A stretch of 7,610 nt of DNA, taken from the NCBI GenBank assembly GCA_030688705.1, contig JAUYJH010000115.1, forward strand, positions 1 to 7,610, read 5' to 3'. The stretch comes from Deltaproteobacteria bacterium (GTDB taxonomy: Bacteria; UBA10199; SPLOWO2-01-44-7). Both the position numbers and the translations under genes were made by a program. Position 1 is the first letter of the stretch. Each line of letters starts with the position of its first letter. Positions 1 to 5,920 of the stretch are shown here, piece by piece. A model generated the notes under the pieces. It searched no databases. It worked only from the letters and a program-made list of their open reading frames with translations, and was not told the DNA's origin.

Positions 1-185
1 CGGGGGGTTCCAAACGGTTTCAGCCCGGCGGTTATCTCAAAGGGGGCAAAGTTCCCAAGGATCCGTGGGGAGAAACGTATGACTATATAAGCCCCGGCGC
101 CGGCGGCCAGCCTTTTGAGATTTCTTCCAAAGGCCCTGATCGCCAAGAGGGGACCGATGACGACGTTAAAAGCTCGGACGAGTAA
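1..185 (+). CDS. gspG: Type II secretion major pseudopilin GspG, C-terminal part (5' end outside window)
   Basis: This is the last 60 codons of an open frame entering from the left edge (first full codon at base 3) and ending at TAA 183-185. The peptide reads GGYLKGGKVPKDPWGETYDY, then an ISPG turn and a tail FEISSKGPDRQEGTDDDVKS. The K-V-P-x-DPWG-x-x-YDY-x-SPG block followed by an Asp-rich tail is the hallmark C-terminal region of GspG, where the acidic loop binds calcium and stabilises the pseudopilus. GspG is the major subunit polymerised in the inner membrane into the T2SS piston. The N-terminal prepilin leader and helix are not in the window. The downstream gspH start lies inside the last 29 bases, so the two are probably translationally coupled. 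The family call is firm; only completeness is unknown. Confidence 0.93.
   Translation, partial: GGSKRFQPGGYLKGGKVPKDPWGETYDYISPGAGGQPFEISSKGPDRQEGTDDDVKSSDE
145..152 (+). promoter_or_regulatory. Ribosome binding site deciding the gspH start
   Basis: AAGAGGGG lies inside the 3' end of gspG, four bases before ATG 157 (six from the GAGG core). It favours ATG 157 over TTG 115 and shows that the leader begins upstream of the repeat. Confidence 0.55.
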
Positions 186-837
186 ACAGGACCAAGGACA
201 ATGGACCAGGGACAAAGGACCGAAAACAGGAAGATTTTCAAGTCCACGGTCCAATCGTGGCTTTACCCTCTGTGAGCTCCTTGTCACCGTTGCCATCGTC
301 GGCCTTATTATGGGGTTGGCCGTGGGCCAGATGGGGAGGGTCTTGTCGTGGGACATGAAGGCCGCTTCCAGAAAACTCTCTTCGACCATCAAGTATCTTT
401 ATAACAAGTCGGCCATGGAAGGGGTTACTCTCCGGCTTGTTTTTGATATCGACGGAGCCAGTTATTGGGTGGAAGGGACTTCGTCGGAAAATTTTGCGAT
501 AACAAAAGAAGAGGAAGAAAGGACCAAGGACCATGGACCAGGGACCGAGGACGAAAAGCCGGAGGAAACGGTGTTTACGCCGCAGGAATCTCATTTGTTA
601 AAGCAGATCACTCTCCCCAAAGGGGTTTTTTTCAAGGACATCTATTCCGAACACCAGCACGACCGGCTCGATTCGGGCAAAGCGTATATCTATTTTTTCC
701 CGCGCGGTTATGTGGAACGCTCCGTCATCAATTTGCGCGATGCCAAGGATGACGTTCATTATTCTTTGACCGTGAATCCACTTTCCGGATCGGTCAAAAT
801 CGAATCGGAATATAAAGAGGCGGAGGTGGAACGGTGA
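157..837 (+). CDS. gspH: Type II secretion minor pseudopilin GspH with repeat-encoded leader
   Basis: This is a minor pseudopilin of the T2SS pseudopilus tip, 226 residues from ATG 157. An open frame continues upstream to a TTG at 115, but ATG 157 has an AAGAGGGG ribosome site at 145-152. The type IV prepilin signal is at residues 35-40, G|FTLCE, with Glu at +5, followed by a hydrophobic helix (LLVTVAIVGLIMGLAVG). The C-terminal part has the GspH-like pattern FFPRGYVERSVINLRD, then NPLSGSVKIE. The 35-residue leader is much longer than the usual 6-15 residues because codons from about base 189 to 254 come from a heptad repeat. A second, left-arm-only repeat copy (521-555) encodes roughly residues 122-134 (RTKDHGPGTEDE) within the mature domain. 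The gene overlaps gspG by 29 bases and its TGA overlaps the gspI GTG. The H assignment rests on order and the C-terminal motif. Confidence 0.88.
   Translation: MTTLKARTSKQDQGQWTRDKGPKTGRFSSPRSNRGFTLCELLVTVAIVGLIMGLAVGQMGRVLSWDMKAASRKLSSTIKYLYNKSAMEGVTLRLVFDIDGASYWVEGTSSENFAITKEEEERTKDHGPGTEDEKPEETVFTPQESHLLKQITLPKGVFFKDIYSEHQHDRLDSGKAYIYFFPRGYVERSVINLRDAKDDVHYSLTVNPLSGSVKIESEYKEAEVER
189..254 (+). repeat. GGACC heptad inverted repeat, copy R1 (inside gspH leader)
   Basis: Left arm is five heptads at 189-223 (GGACCAA, GGACAAT, GGACCAG, GGACAAA, GGACCGA), then a 17-base spacer 224-240, then two complementary heptads at 241-254 (AGTCCAC, GGTCCAA). It starts four bases after the gspG stop and ends before the gspH cleavage site, so it is translated as part of the leader. 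Confidence 0.9.
521..555 (+). repeat. GGACC heptad array, copy R2, left arm only (inside mature gspH)
   Basis: Five heptads (GGACCAA, GGACCAT, GGACCAG, GGACCGA, GGACGAA) with no following GGTCC arm. The array is inside the coding sequence for mature GspH and is translated as RTKDHGPGTEDE in a charged, probably surface-exposed stretch flanked by Glu/Lys-rich residues. It is the only copy in this window not at a gene boundary. Confidence 0.85.
822..827 (+). promoter_or_regulatory. Strong ribosome binding site deciding the gspI start
   Basis: GGAGGT lies six bases before GTG 834 and inside the 3' end of gspH. Together with the GTGA overlap it makes GTG 834 the likely start, which means the downstream repeat is translated. 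Confidence 0.75.
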
Positions 838-1376
838 GAAAGGACCGAGGACAAAGGACAGAGGACAAAGGACCAAAAGCAAAAAAGCGGTTGGTCCATG
901 GTCCATGGTCCATGGTCCACAGTCCAATCAGTGGTTTTTCCCTTCTCGAGGTCATGGTCGCGGTGGCTATTTTGGCGGTTTCGCTTCTGGCCCTCATCAA
1001 TTTTCAGGGACAATCGATGTTCGTGGTGGGTCGCGCGGAAAAGCTGACCCTGGCCAATTTTCTGGCCCGCCAAAAAATGGCGGAGGTCGTTTTGGCCATC
1101 GAAAAAGAGCAGTTTCAGCAGGGGGTTTTTTCGGAGGATAAAAGCGAGAGCGGCACTTTTGAAGAACCTTATGAGGATTACAAGTGGGAATGGAAAATGC
1201 GCAAGGTGGAGATTCCGGTTCCCGGCGGTGAAGATGGCGGGGGGATGATGGCGATGCTTCAAATGGTCGCCAATCAAATCAAGGATCAGGTTCGGGAGGT
1301 CAAATTGACGGTGACCTGGCTGGAACTTGGAAAGGAGCAGGGCTTTGATGTCGTTACGCATTTGTCCAGACTATAG
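834..1376 (+). CDS. gspI: Type II secretion minor pseudopilin GspI with repeat-encoded leader
   Basis: This is a minor pseudopilin that seeds the pseudopilus tip complex with GspJ and GspK; 180 residues from GTG 834. The start forms a GTGA overlap with the gspH stop and has a strong GGAGGT site at 822-827, six bases upstream, so the start is well supported. The prepilin cleavage site is after Gly34: G|FSLLE, Glu at +5, then the helix VMVAVAILAVSLLALINF. ANFLARQKMAEVV at about residues 74-86 is the typical GspI segment after the helix. The mature part is about 146 residues, somewhat longer than common GspI proteins, with a Gly/Met-rich insertion PGGEDGGGMMAMLQM. Residues 4-32 are encoded by the heptad repeat 842-927. 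An in-frame ATG at 912 inside the repeat would give a short 8-residue leader (MVHSPISG) but has no ribosome site. Confidence 0.88.
   Translation: MRKDRGQRTEDKGPKAKKRLVHGPWSMVHSPISGFSLLEVMVAVAILAVSLLALINFQGQSMFVVGRAEKLTLANFLARQKMAEVVLAIEKEQFQQGVFSEDKSESGTFEEPYEDYKWEWKMRKVEIPVPGGEDGGGMMAMLQMVANQIKDQVREVKLTVTWLELGKEQGFDVVTHLSRL
842..927 (+). repeat. GGACC heptad inverted repeat, copy R3 (inside gspI leader)
   Basis: Five left heptads at 842-876 (GGACCGA, GGACAAA, GGACAGA, GGACAAA, GGACCAA), a 16-base spacer 877-892 (AAGCAAAAAAGCGGTT) and five right heptads at 893-927 (GGTCCAT three times, GGTCCAC, AGTCCAA). It starts four bases after the gspH stop and is translated as GspI leader residues. The CCATGG units provide an in-frame ATG at 912. 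Confidence 0.93.
1332..1337 (+). promoter_or_regulatory. Ribosome binding site for gspJ
   Basis: AAGGAG inside the 3' end of gspI sits ten bases before ATG 1348 and seven before TTG 1345. Both are in frame, so the true first residue may be either; both lie upstream of the repeat. Confidence 0.65.
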
Positions 1377-2097
1377 ACCCAGGACAAAGGACCAGGGACA
1401 AAGGACCAAAAGCAAAAAAGCTGTTGGTCCATGGTCCAACATAGGTTTTACCTTGATCGAAGTCCTTGTCGCGGTGGCCCTTATTTCAACGATCATGGTT
1501 TTGATCTGGCAGACCACCGGAGTGAGTCTCAAGGCGAAACAGCGGATAGAAAAACGGGACGAGATTTATCATAACGCCCGCGTATCGGTCGACAAAATGG
1601 TTCAGGATCTCTCCATGGCCTTTGTGCTCGGGGGGCTGGCACAGCTGGGGCAGAAACAGGGGTCGCCGCAGATCAAAACGATTTTTAAGGGGGATGACGA
1701 TGAGGTCCTGTTTGCAACGCTCTCCCACCTGCGTCTCTACGCCAATGCCCGGGAATCGGCCTCCGCCAATGTTGCCTACAAGCTGGAAAGAGACCCCGAT
1801 GACAGTGAACTCTATCTTCTGAAACGGCGCGAATCAAAATGGTTGAGCGATAATCCCGAAGAGGGAGGGGTTTGGGTGACACTCGCGGAAAAAGTGAAAA
1901 GCATGAAGATCGACTATTACGACGCGCGAAAATACGACTGGCAATCGAGTTGGAACACGGAGAGTGACATTGGCTTGCGCCTGCCGAGGGCGGTGCGGGT
2001 GGCGTTCACATTCAAAAATCCAGACAACGAAGATGAAGATATCTCGATTACCACAACCGCTTTGCTGGGGATGTACAACAATGCCATCGATTTCTAG
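1348..2097 (+). CDS. gspJ: Type II secretion minor pseudopilin GspJ with repeat-encoded leader
   Basis: This is a minor pseudopilin of the tip complex, 249 residues from ATG 1348. AAGGAG at 1332-1337 serves this start (10 bases) or the adjacent in-frame TTG 1345 (7 bases); a TTG at 1327 is further upstream and less likely. The prepilin signal is after Gly33: G|FTLIEVLVAVALISTIMVL, Glu at +5. The mature sequence is about 216 residues, with an Arg/Asp-rich early helix (NARVSVDKMVQDLSMAF) and a late segment RAVRVAFTFKNPDNEDEDIS, matching GspJ. No start codon exists in frame between the repeat and the cleavage site, so translation must read through the repeat at 1375-1439, giving leader residues RTKDQGQRTKSKKAVGPWSN. 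It overlaps gspI by 29 bases and gspK by 17 bases, implying coupling within one operon. Confidence 0.88.
   Translation: MSLRICPDYRPRTKDQGQRTKSKKAVGPWSNIGFTLIEVLVAVALISTIMVLIWQTTGVSLKAKQRIEKRDEIYHNARVSVDKMVQDLSMAFVLGGLAQLGQKQGSPQIKTIFKGDDDEVLFATLSHLRLYANARESASANVAYKLERDPDDSELYLLKRRESKWLSDNPEEGGVWVTLAEKVKSMKIDYYDARKYDWQSSWNTESDIGLRLPRAVRVAFTFKNPDNEDEDISITTTALLGMYNNAIDF
1375..1439 (+). repeat. GGACC heptad inverted repeat, copy R4 (inside gspJ leader)
   Basis: Five left heptads at 1375-1409, the first degenerate (AGACCCA) and overlapping the gspI stop codon; spacer 1410-1425 (AAGCAAAAAAGCTGTT); two right heptads at 1426-1439 (GGTCCAT, GGTCCAA). The spacer differs from R3 at only one position. 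Translated within the GspJ leader. Confidence 0.92.
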
Positions 2098-3505
2098 AAA
2101 AGGACCAGGGACAAAGGACCAGGGACAAAGGACCAAAAGCAAAAAAGTTGTTGGTCCACGGTCCATGGTCCACGGTCCATGGTCCAGAAGTAAGGAGCAC
2201 GGAATCGCACTCATGCTGGTCATCAGCGCGATTGTGATGCTCACGATGATCGCGGTGGAGTTTGCCTACAACGCGCAGATCGAATACCGCATGGCCATCC
2301 GACAAAAAGAGAGGCTTCAGGCCTATTATCTCGCCAATTCCGCCTATAATCTCACTCGTTTGGAACTGAAGCTGGGGAGTCAGGTTCAATCGCGGGTGGC
2401 CGGCGCCATTTCCCAATCGGGCATCGATATTGGCATCGATCTTTCCAGTCCCTTGTGCCAGCAATTCCCCATCAAAACAGCCCTTTTTCGGCTCTTAATG
2501 ACCGGAGAAACCGGCAGTGAGTCTCCGACAGTGGAAGGGGAAGAACCCCCGGAGCCCAAGCCGGGCGAGGAGGTTGCCGCCATGATGGGGGGGATGTCTC
2601 TTTCGGGCCTTGATGAATTTTTGCAGTTTGAGGGAGATTTTGATTCGGAATGCGTCGATGAAAGTTCCAAGGTCGATTTGAATTTTATCTATTCCCAGAA
2701 TCCTTTACAGCCCGCCGCCGAGGGGACGGAAAACGGGTATGATCAATACAAAAGGTTTATCATGGGAATTATCGGGGGACCCGGCAACGAAGATCTGATA
2801 AAAAAAGCCGATGTTAAAGTGTTGGAGGTGGTTCGCAATATTGCCGATTGGATCGATCCCAACGAAGTGATCAACGATTTTGGCGGTATCGAGGGCGGGG
2901 GTGAAGATAACGTTTACAGGAACAATGCCCCCGGGCAAATGGCCGCGAAAAACGGAAAACTTTCCATTCCGGAAGATATTTTCATGGTGGAAGGGATCAA
3001 AGACGGTTGGTGGAACGAGGTTTCGGATCTTTTTACCATTTACGGAATCACCAGCCAGCAGGGGAAACCACAAATCAATGTCTGCAGAGCCCCAAATGAG
3101 GTCGTCAAGGTTTTGATTTTAAGGTATACTGAAACGCGCGCCGATTTGCCGCCCCTAAAAAGTCAGGATATCGAAATTTTGGACCAGCTTGTGGAGGCGG
3201 TGAAGGGGGGATGTACGGGGGCGATTCCGGATAAAAACAAAATCGCGCAGGATCTGGATGCCAAATTGCTGGAGGTGCTCAAAGCCTCTCCGGCGTCGGG
3301 GCAGGCGGCTCAAACAGCGGCCGGATACGGAGCCTCCGGGGCCGGGTTTGCCGACTGGATTGCCACGCAGAGCCGTTTTTTCAGGCTGAATCTGATCGGT
3401 CAGGTGCGAGATACCGTGGTCAAATTGACGACCGTTATCGATTTAGGGCAGGGAGGCGGATCGGACACCTCCAAATGGAAAACGGTTTATTGGAAAGTGG
3501 AGTGA
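2081..3505 (+). CDS. gspK: Type II secretion minor pseudopilin GspK (tip subunit) with repeat-encoded leader
   Basis: This is the large minor pseudopilin capping the pseudopilus, 474 residues from ATG 2081, which overlaps gspJ by 17 bases. An open frame extends to a TTG at 1964 deep in gspJ, which is unlikely. The leader ends SKEHG|IALMLVISAIVMLTMIAVEF after Gly41. Lack of Glu at +5 is normal for GspK, which is known to lack it. Family features seen: AYYLANSAYNLTRLEL after the helix; KVDLNFIYSQ at about residue 197; NIADWIDPNEV around 256-262; a helix-hairpin-like segment LSIPEDIFMVEGI; and KPQINVCRAPNEV from residue 329. A C-terminal insertion rich in Ala/Gly (SGQAAQTAAGYGASGAGFAD) precedes the last beta segment. 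Leader residues 8-35 are encoded by the repeat 2102-2187. An alternative in-frame ATG at 2165, inside the repeat, would give a 13-residue leader; neither start has a strong ribosome site. Confidence 0.92.
   Translation: MPSISRKGPGTKDQGQRTKSKKVVGPRSMVHGPWSRSKEHGIALMLVISAIVMLTMIAVEFAYNAQIEYRMAIRQKERLQAYYLANSAYNLTRLELKLGSQVQSRVAGAISQSGIDIGIDLSSPLCQQFPIKTALFRLLMTGETGSESPTVEGEEPPEPKPGEEVAAMMGGMSLSGLDEFLQFEGDFDSECVDESSKVDLNFIYSQNPLQPAAEGTENGYDQYKRFIMGIIGGPGNEDLIKKADVKVLEVVRNIADWIDPNEVINDFGGIEGGGEDNVYRNNAPGQMAAKNGKLSIPEDIFMVEGIKDGWWNEVSDLFTIYGITSQQGKPQINVCRAPNEVVKVLILRYTETRADLPPLKSQDIEILDQLVEAVKGGCTGAIPDKNKIAQDLDAKLLEVLKASPASGQAAQTAAGYGASGAGFADWIATQSRFFRLNLIGQVRDTVVKLTTVIDLGQGGGSDTSKWKTVYWKVE
2102..2187 (+). 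repeat. GGACC heptad inverted repeat, copy R5 (inside gspK leader)
   Basis: Five left heptads at 2102-2136 alternating GGACCAG and GGACAAA and ending GGACCAA; spacer 2137-2152 (AAGCAAAAAAGTTGTT); five right heptads at 2153-2187 alternating GGTCCAC and GGTCCAT and ending GGTCCAG. The alternation gives a partial 14-base period. It begins five bases after the gspJ stop and is translated as GspK leader residues. Confidence 0.93.
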
Positions 3506-3510
3506 TGAGG

Positions 3511-3602
3511 GGACAATGGACAATGGACAATGGACAATGGACCAAAAGCAATAACAAAAAAGCTTTTAGTCCCTGGTCCATGGTCCACGGTCCACGGTCC
3601 AA
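3511..3602 (+). repeat. GGACC heptad inverted repeat, copy R6 (gspK-gspL intergenic)
   Basis: Four perfect GGACAAT heptads plus GGACCAA at 3511-3545, a longer 22-base spacer 3546-3567 containing the palindrome AAAAGCTTTT, then five right heptads at 3568-3602 (AGTCCCT, GGTCCAT, GGTCCAC, GGTCCAC, GGTCCAA). It starts five bases after the gspK stop and ends six bases before the gspL ATG, filling almost the whole 103-base gap. This is the only full copy that is not part of a translated leader. Confidence 0.93.
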
Positions 3603-3608
3603 TTAAAT

Positions 3609-5225
3609 ATGCCGCAAACAATATTAGGCGTCGACATCGGGACCTATTCGATAAAAGTGGCGCAAATCGAGCGCTCCTTTAAATCGTTTGAGTTTGTTAA
3701 TTTTTATGAACGTAAAATCCAGTACAACGAACTGCTGAAACCCGAAGAATCGGTGTCGGTTACCCTGCAGGCGATGATCGATGATTTTGGGCTGAAGTGG
3801 GATCAGGTTCTCTGCGGGTATCCGGGGCAAAAAGTCTCTTCGCGGCTCGTGACCCTTCCCTTTGGAAGCCTCAAAAAAATCGACCAGACTCTGGAATTTG
3901 AGATGGAAAGTTACATCCCCTTTGATCTTGCCGATGTCATCATCGACTATCACATTATCAACAGCAGCAAAGAGGCCTCGGATATTTTGGCCCTCTACAC
4001 CATCAAGGAAGATTTCATCCGCACTCTGACCCTTCTGCAAAATTGCCGTCTCGATCCCAAAATTATCACCGTGGAGCAGGTGGAATATCTCAATTTGGTC
4101 CATCTGGGGATGGTGCCGCCGGAGGGCCCTTATGCCATTTTGGATATCGGGCACACAAAGACCAACATGACACTTTGCCGCGGAAAAAAACTCTCCTTTA
4201 TCCGCTCGATTTCCATTGCCGGAAAACACCTGACCGAATCGATCCAGAAAAAGCTGAATGTTCCCCTGGAAGAGGCCGAGCGGATGAAAATCGAAATGGG
4301 GCAGGCGCCGCAGGAGCAGACGGAAATGCTTGATGACCTCTCCAAACAGGTTGAGGGGGCGATGCGGGAAACACTGGAGGAGTTTGTCACCAATATCCGC
4401 CAGGCCCTTTTTGCCTATCAGGACCGTCAGGGAGAGCCTGTCGAAGGGATCTATCTTTGCGGCGGCACGTCAAGGCTCCCCGGCCTGGACCGCTATCTTT
4501 CGATACGCCTCAAACAAAACGTCACGCATATCGACTGCACCTCGTTTCATTTTGCCAAGCTCGGAAAAGTGAACACCCACCGTGCCATGATGCCGCAGGG
4601 TTTGGCCCTGGCTCTGCGGAGTGTCGCGGCCGCCGGGATGCCCGATATCAACTTCAGGCGCAAAGAGTTTGCCTTCAAGGGGGATGCTCAAAAATTGGGG
4701 GGAACATTGCGGCATCTCTCCATTGTCTTGGGACTGATTTTGTTCATGGCAACGGCCCATTTTGGGGTCAAATATTATGTCTTGTCCAAAAAAGTTAAAG
4801 AGTTAAATGCGCAGGTGACCGATATGTTAAAACAGGTTTTGACAGTCCCCCCAAAACAGCTCTCCACGCCGGCGGGGGCCTTGAAAATTCTGCAAAGCGA
4901 AGAAAACAAAGCCAAAGATCGTTTGAACAAGCTCATCGACATTCGGGGGCTTTCCGCCTTGGATATTATCAGAGAGATTTCAACGCGGGTCCCCTCCAGA
5001 AAAGATATCCGGCTTGATGTGGAAGATATCAACATCAAGGGAGAGCGGATGAGCCTTTCCGGCAGAACCGATTCGTTCATCGCCATCGACAAAATCAAGG
5101 CGGCTCTGGAGGGCTCGAAATATTTCAAAAAGGTGACCCCCAGCAATGTCGGCAAGGGGATAAAAGAAGGGGAGGTCAAGTTCGAGATGTCGATGGATAT
5201 CGTCCCGAAAGGAGAAGAGTCGTAA
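3609..5225 (+). CDS. gspL: Type II secretion inner-membrane protein GspL (PilM-PilN type)
   Basis: This is a bitopic inner-membrane platform protein that binds the GspE ATPase on the cytoplasmic side and GspM in the membrane; 538 residues. The cytoplasmic domain has an actin-like/PilM fold. It opens with LGVDIGTYSIKVAQIE (phosphate-1-like, Asp9-Ile-Gly), has FEMESYIPFDLADVIIDYH, a second DIGHTKTNMTL at 179 onward, and CGGTSRLPGLDRYL from residue 284. A membrane helix lies at about 370-392 (SIVLGLILFMATAHFGVKYY). The periplasmic part has a coiled stretch, then a ferredoxin-like PilN-type domain (LDIIREISTRVPSRKDIRLD through MSLSGRTDSFIAIDKIKAAL). The length suits the long PilM-PilN-like GspL type. 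The start follows a repeat by six bases and lacks any visible Shine-Dalgarno sequence, yet the protein N-terminus fits the family, so ATG 3609 is kept. Confidence 0.92.
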   Translation: MPQTILGVDIGTYSIKVAQIERSFKSFEFVNFYERKIQYNELLKPEESVSVTLQAMIDDFGLKWDQVLCGYPGQKVSSRLVTLPFGSLKKIDQTLEFEMESYIPFDLADVIIDYHIINSSKEASDILALYTIKEDFIRTLTLLQNCRLDPKIITVEQVEYLNLVHLGMVPPEGPYAILDIGHTKTNMTLCRGKKLSFIRSISIAGKHLTESIQKKLNVPLEEAERMKIEMGQAPQEQTEMLDDLSKQVEGAMRETLEEFVTNIRQALFAYQDRQGEPVEGIYLCGGTSRLPGLDRYLSIRLKQNVTHIDCTSFHFAKLGKVNTHRAMMPQGLALALRSVAAAGMPDINFRRKEFAFKGDAQKLGGTLRHLSIVLGLILFMATAHFGVKYYVLSKKVKELNAQVTDMLKQVLTVPPKQLSTPAGALKILQSEENKAKDRLNKLIDIRGLSALDIIREISTRVPSRKDIRLDVEDINIKGERMSLSGRTDSFIAIDKIKAALEGSKYFKKVTPSNVGKGIKEGEVKFEMSMDIVPKGEES

Positions 5226-5300
5226 CGTCACCCCGGCGAAAGCCGGGGTCCAGAAAAACTTCCAAATACTGGATTCCGGCTTCCGCCGGAATGACAAACG
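5226..5300. repeat. REP-like paired-hairpin element between gspL and gspM
   Basis: Two inverted half-sites face each other. Hairpin 1 is CCCCGGC-GAAA-GCCGGGG (5231-5248); hairpin 2 is ATTCCGGC-TTCC-GCCGGAAT (5273-5292). The halves also match one another in reverse complement (CGTCA...GTCCAG against CTGGAT...ATGAC). This resembles the dispersed GTCATTCCGGCGAAAGCCGG-type REP element seen in many proteobacterial genomes. It begins directly after the gspL stop and ends ten bases before the gspM ribosome site. No T-run follows either hairpin, so a Rho-independent terminator is unlikely; mRNA 3'-end protection or a neutral insertion are the alternatives. Confidence 0.88.
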
Positions 5301-5310
5301 TGGGATTTTA

Positions 5311-5316
5311 GAGGTG
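5311..5316 (+). promoter_or_regulatory. Ribosome binding site for gspM
   Basis: GAGGTG seven bases before ATG 5324, lying outside the REP-like element. gspM is thus the only gene after a junction repeat here whose ribosome site lies between the repeat and the start codon. Confidence 0.65.
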
Positions 5317-5323
5317 CCCAAAT

Positions 5324-5920
5324 ATGAGTTTAAAATCACGATACAATATTCTACAGCGCCTCAATTTTGAGGCCCTCTACAATACTTTTTTGGGGTTGGA
5401 ATCCCGCGAGCAGACGTTCGCGCTGATCGGGGCGGGGGTTTTGGTTTTGTTTTTGATCGGGCTTCCCCTCTCTTTGGCTTCCGGAAAACTCTCCAGCCTG
5501 GAAGACCAGCTGGAGCAGGGGAGGGAAAAAAGGCGGCAGATTACGCACAAATTGGAAACATACCGACAGCTGCAAACCGAATTGAAAGGTTTGGAGGCTA
5601 AAATCGGCGGGGGTTTTGACCCAACGCTGACCACCACCATGGAACAACTGGCGGAAAAGGCGGGGATCAAAGAAAGAATCGAAAACATCAAACAGCGGGC
5701 GCCGACCCCATCCGAAATGTATGATGAGGTCTCTGCCGATGTCCGGCTCACCCGCATTACGGTCCCCCAACTGGTCGATTATCTCTACAACATTGAAAAC
5801 GATCCGGGCCATTTTTTGAGGATCCGCCAGATACAGGTCAAAAGACGCTATGACAACAAACAGCTGATGGACGTCAGTTTTCAGGTGTCGACCTACAAAT
5901 TGCAGGGGATGGGGGGATGA
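5324..5920 (+). CDS. gspM: Type II secretion inner-membrane protein GspM (PilO-like)
   Basis: This is a small bitopic membrane protein partnering GspL, 198 residues. It has a short cytoplasmic N-terminus, one membrane helix at about residues 31-52 (TFALIGAGVLVLFLIGLPLS), a coiled coil at about 55-92 rich in Glu, Gln, Leu and Arg (LEDQLEQGREKRRQITHKLE), then a C-terminal ferredoxin-like domain (ITVPQLVDYLYNIENDPGHF, then LRIRQIQVKRRYDNKQLMDV and VSFQVSTYKLQ). This architecture is shared by GspM and PilO; position directly after gspL makes GspM the choice. ATG 5324 has GAGGTG at 5311-5316, seven bases upstream. The gene is separated from gspL by 98 bases filled mainly by a GC-rich hairpin repeat. 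Its TGA overlaps an ATG at 5917. Confidence 0.88.
   Translation: MSLKSRYNILQRLNFEALYNTFLGLESREQTFALIGAGVLVLFLIGLPLSLASGKLSSLEDQLEQGREKRRQITHKLETYRQLQTELKGLEAKIGGGFDPTLTTTMEQLAEKAGIKERIENIKQRAPTPSEMYDEVSADVRLTRITVPQLVDYLYNIENDPGHFLRIRQIQVKRRYDNKQLMDVSFQVSTYKLQGMGG

Noticed and set aside
115..156. TTG 115 as the gspH start
   Set aside because: It would lengthen an already long leader, has no ribosome site, and ATG 157 has an AAGAGGGG site at suitable distance.
157..1376. Identical 29-base overlaps for gspG/gspH and gspI/gspJ as a sign of gene-pair duplication
   Set aside because: The overlapping sequences do not resemble each other and the other junctions differ (4 and 17 bases), so the match in length is probably chance.
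1964..2080. TTG 1964 as the gspK start
   Set aside because: It would add 39 residues read in an alternative frame of gspJ and lead to an implausible 80-residue leader. ATG 2081 fits the overlap pattern of the operon.
759..2464. Long open frames on the minus strand (759-1361, 1834-2244, 2048-2464) containing HGPWTMD-like peptides
   Set aside because: They lie antisense to well-supported pseudopilin genes and stay open because the heptad repeats have no stops on either strand. No family motif or ribosome site supports them.
189..3602. Possible CRISPR array or minisatellite from the recurring GGACC/GGTCC units
   Set aside because: The units are contiguous 7-mers without unique spacers, and the copies are separated by whole genes, so this is a dispersed inverted-repeat family.
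5226..5300. Rho-independent terminator between gspL and gspM
   Set aside because: Both hairpins are strong but neither is followed by a T-run, and the paired half-sites match a dispersed REP-type element.
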